Made by a program: the position numbers and the translations under genes | Shown: in pieces, positions 6,044 to 8,294 of the stretch | Layout: the number at the start of each line of letters is the position of its first letter | Position numbering within the stretch: the stretch's first letter is position 1 | Source: Thermodesulfobacteriaceae bacterium | GTDB taxonomy: Bacteria > Desulfobacterota > Thermodesulfobacteria > Thermodesulfobacteriales > Thermodesulfobacteriaceae | Assembly: GCA_015494725.1 (NCBI GenBank) | Contig: WGAR01000191.1 | Span: forward strand, 1 to 8,294 | Direction: 5' to 3' | Length of the DNA stretch: 8,294 bases | Notes under the pieces: generated by a model | The model's database searches: none | What the model was told of the DNA's origin: nothing | The model's input: the letters and a program-made list of their open reading frames with translations, nothing else

Positions 6044-7729
6044 ATGGATCGACTGCGGAGGATCCTCTTTCGTCTGGACGGACGTGGCTACGGAGCTTAT
6101 AAGGAATTGCGCGGGGCCTATCGGTTTCCGGAATTCACTCTTTACCTGGATCGTATCCAGTCCGACCCTTTTGCTCCCCCCAGCCGGGTGAGGGTACGGG
6201 TCCCGGCGGAGGTGGCCCGTCTGCCCTCCTCGGCCTACGCCTCGGAACCCCGCAGGATCGGTCTGGAAAACTTTCTGGCCGACACCCTGGCCCGCAGGGC
6301 CAGAGAATACTCCGGAGTCAAGGGTTCGGGAAAGAGCGGACTCATCGTAGTCCACGGACCGGGTCAGGAACTCCTGCCCCGCTCCACCGTGTCCGTATTT
6401 CCCGACGGACAGGTAGAAGCCCGTTTTTTTGTGGGGCTTCCGGCGGCCGGCCGGCGTATCCTGGCCCGGGAGGCCTGGAAACTCCTGGGAGAAATCCTCC
6501 CCCGTCTGGTACGGGAAAGCCTCCTTTATCCCCATCTCCCCTCGGCCTCGCTCTGGGAATTCGTGACCACCTACGAGGACGCCCACTACCTGCGGGAAAA
6601 GCTGGTCGAAATGAGACTGGTGGCCTTTGTGGCCGAAGGGGCCATCCTTCCCCGGGCCTCCGGGGTGGATCCCCGTCCGGCCCCGGAGGCCGTACCTTTT
6701 GAGCCCCCTCCGGAATTGCGGGTGGAAATAGAGCTTCCCCATCGCGGCCCGGTCCGGGGCATGGGGATCCCGGAGGGGATCACCCTCATCGTGGGAGGCG
6801 GTTTCCACGGCAAATCCACCCTGCTTCGAGCCCTGGAACTCGGAATCTATAACCATCGTCCCGGCGACGGTCGCGAACTGGTGGTCTCCCGTTACGAAAC
6901 GGTCAAGATCCGGGCCGAGGATGGCCGTTCGGTCTGCGGGGTGGATATCTCCCCCTTTATTACCCATCTTCCCCTGGGCAAACCCACCGAAAACTTCGAA
7001 ACCCCCTGCGCCTCGGGGTCCACCAGTCAGGCCGCAGCCATCATGGAGGCCCTGGAGATCGGAGCCCGGGTGTTGCTCCTGGACGAGGACACCTCCGCCA
7101 CCAACTTCATGATCCGGGATGCCCGGATGCAGGCCCTCATCGCCAAGGAAAAGGAACCCATCACCCCTTTCATCGACCGGGTACGCGAACTTTACGAACG
7201 TTTCGGTGTCTCCACCGTACTGGTCATGGGAGGGTCCGGGGACTATCTGGAGGTGGCGGATACGGTTATAGCCATGGATCACTTTCGTCCCCGGGTGGTC
7301 ACCGCCGAGGCCCGGCGGATCGTTCAGGCCTACCCCTCGGGTCGGAAACGGGAGTGTCCCCGCCCCCTGGACAGAATCCCCCGGCGAAGGGTCCTTTCCT
7401 CCGGACTGCCCCGCGGAGAGTGGAAGATCAAGGTGCAGGGCACCCGGGGACTGATCCTGGCCCGCCAGGAAATAGATCTCTCTGCCGTGGAGCAACTGGT
7501 CTCCGCGGACCAGGTGCGAACCATCGGGGTCCTTTTCGGCCCTCTGCTGGAGGGACTCCGTTCCGGCCGGACCATCGATCAGGCCGTAACCGAACTGGAG
7601 GAGCGTCTGCGGAAAGAAGGATTTTCGGCCCTGACCCGGGAGGTCCGGGGAGACCTGGCCTTTGTGCGGCGTTTCGAACTGGCCGCCGCCCTGAATCGTC
7701 TGCGAACCCTTAAGGCCCAGCCCCTATGA
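6044..7729 (+). CDS. Predicted ATPase of the ABC class (COG3044 / PF09818 type), function unknown
   Basis: Encodes 561 residues, the usual length for this family. The N-terminal part (about 1-235) carries family-typical stretches: a YGAYKELRGAYRF region, DPFAPPSRVRV, GSGKSGLI (94-101), a GLPAAGRRIL segment and FVAEGAILPRASGVD. The central ATPase domain has Walker A GGGFHGKST (251-259), an ABC-signature-like CASGSTSQA (322-330), and Walker B VLLLDED (343-349) followed by TSATNFM. A C-terminal domain of about 130 residues follows. No membrane segments are present, so it is a soluble ATPase and not a transporter subunit. A related protein, MRB1590 of trypanosomes, is linked to mitochondrial RNA editing, so nucleic acid binding is a possibility, but for bacteria the role is unknown to me. 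The start is fixed by GGAGGG at 6035-6040. Its stop overlaps the start of the penicillin-binding protein gene (ATGA), so the two are probably co-translated. Confidence 0.9.
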   Translation: MDRLRRILFRLDGRGYGAYKELRGAYRFPEFTLYLDRIQSDPFAPPSRVRVRVPAEVARLPSSAYASEPRRIGLENFLADTLARRAREYSGVKGSGKSGLIVVHGPGQELLPRSTVSVFPDGQVEARFFVGLPAAGRRILAREAWKLLGEILPRLVRESLLYPHLPSASLWEFVTTYEDAHYLREKLVEMRLVAFVAEGAILPRASGVDPRPAPEAVPFEPPPELRVEIELPHRGPVRGMGIPEGITLIVGGGFHGKSTLLRALELGIYNHRPGDGRELVVSRYETVKIRAEDGRSVCGVDISPFITHLPLGKPTENFETPCASGSTSQAAAIMEALEIGARVLLLDEDTSATNFMIRDARMQALIAKEKEPITPFIDRVRELYERFGVSTVLVMGGSGDYLEVADTVIAMDHFRPRVVTAEARRIVQAYPSGRKRECPRPLDRIPRRRVLSSGLPRGEWKIKVQGTRGLILARQEIDLSAVEQLVSADQVRTIGVLFGPLLEGLRSGRTIDQAVTELEERLRKEGFSALTREVRGDLAFVRRFELAAALNRLRTLKAQPL

Positions 7730-8294
7730 AACGACTCTCCTACTATCATCTTTCGGTCCTGCTGGTAGCGGCTGCCGCAGCCAGTCTCTTCATCATCCTG
7801 GGAGGGGTCTATTTCTATCTGACCCTCAACCTGCCGGATATCTCCACCCTCAAGCATTACCGTCCCCCGGCCACCACCATCGTCTATGACCGGAACGGAA
7901 CCCCCATCGCTTACTGGTACAAGGAACGACGTTTCCCGGTGCCTCTCCGCAAGATGCCCTCATATCTCATTCAGGCCTTCGTGGCCGCGGAGGACGCCCG
8001 GTTTTACGAACACAAGGGCGTGGATTTCATCAGCATCCTGCGGGCCCTCATCGCGGACATCAAGGCCCGCCGGGTGGTTCAGGGAGGGAGCACCATCACC
8101 CAGCAGGTGGCCCGATCCCTTCTCCTCTCCCGGGAGCGGACCCTTTCCCGCAAGATCCGGGAGGCCATTCTGGCCTGGCAGATCGATCGGGCGCTTTCCA
8201 AGGACGAAATCCTGAACATCTACCTCAATCATATCTATCTCGGGGCCGGGGCCTACGGGGTGGAATCCGCGGCCCTGACCTATTTCGGCAAACA
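7726..8294 (+). CDS. mrcA: Class A penicillin-binding protein, PBP1A type (N-terminal part, cut by window edge)
   Basis: The first 189 codons are visible and the gene runs off the right edge. Residues 9-34 form one membrane anchor with a short cytoplasmic start (MKRLSYYH), placing the rest in the periplasm. The glycosyltransferase family 51 domain begins near residue 50: AAEDARFYEHKGVD holds the catalytic Glu89, QGGSTITQQ is at 119-127, RKIREA holds the second conserved Glu (146), and YLNHIYLGAGAYGVESAA lies near 166-183. This domain polymerises lipid II into glycan strands. The transpeptidase domain expected of PBP1A is beyond the window, so a monofunctional transglycosylase is not formally excluded, but the YDRNGTPIA and PxxLIQAFVAAED layout fits PBP1A. 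The ATG at 7726 overlaps the ATPase stop; AAGG at 7712-7715, 10 nt upstream, is only a weak ribosome binding site, which supports coupling. Confidence 0.9.
   Translation, partial: MKRLSYYHLSVLLVAAAAASLFIILGGVYFYLTLNLPDISTLKHYRPPATTIVYDRNGTPIAYWYKERRFPVPLRKMPSYLIQAFVAAEDARFYEHKGVDFISILRALIADIKARRVVQGGSTITQQVARSLLLSRERTLSRKIREAILAWQIDRALSKDEILNIYLNHIYLGAGAYGVESAALTYFGK

Noticed and set aside
6440..6455. GC-rich palindromic run (GCCGGCCGGC) as a possible repeat or binding site
   Set aside because: It lies inside the ATPase coding sequence in the conserved Ala-Gly-Arg-Arg stretch and is explained by codon choice; no second copy was noticed.
6029..7495. 488-codon open frame on the minus strand opposite the ABC-class ATPase gene
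   Set aside because: Its product is Gly/Pro/His-rich low-complexity sequence with no domain; it is the mirror of a well-supported gene in GC-rich DNA, where antisense frames stay open by codon bias.

Overview
This is an ordinary chromosomal stretch from a GC-rich, Gram-negative-type bacterium, packed with genes. The proteins are rich in Arg, Glu and Leu, gaps are tiny, and the proteases and PAS-type kinase resemble those of deltaproteobacterial or Thermodesulfobacteria-like organisms. A thermophilic member of that broad group is my best guess, from composition and family resemblance only; there is no rRNA or marker tree to prove it. No tRNA, rRNA, CRISPR array, insertion sequence, prophage gene or integration scar was seen.

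Layout. (1) Bases 1-1404, plus strand: the last 37 codons of an unidentified gene (perhaps a TrmJ-like RNA methyltransferase), a hairpin across its stop codon, a small four-helix membrane protein, and a metallo-beta-lactamase-fold hydrolase. (2) Bases 1401-5991, minus strand: a compact four-gene unit transcribed as hybrid PAS histidine kinase, xerC, hslV, hslU. The junctions are an 8-bp overlap, a 4-nt gap and a 4-bp overlap. The end of hslU overlaps the end of the hydrolase gene by 4 bp. (3) Bases 5992-6043: a 52-bp AT-rich divergent intergenic region with an imperfect palindrome. (4) Bases 6044-8294, plus strand: a predicted ATPase of the ABC class (COG3044/PF09818 type, function unknown in bacteria), overlapping by 4 bp the start of a class A penicillin-binding protein cut by the window edge.

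How they may work together. HslV and HslU form the two-part HslUV (ClpQY) protease, and all active-site residues I looked for are present. XerC is the chromosome-dimer-resolving recombinase; its place next to hslVU is a known arrangement in several phyla. The soluble hybrid kinase at the head of that unit is the less usual part. It probably senses a cytoplasmic cue and phosphorylates its own receiver domain, but it has no DNA-binding output, so its target is elsewhere. The ABC-class ATPase is likely translationally coupled to a peptidoglycan synthase, and this is the window's best lead to undescribed biology. I did not find a clearly new multi-gene system; most genes belong to recognised families.
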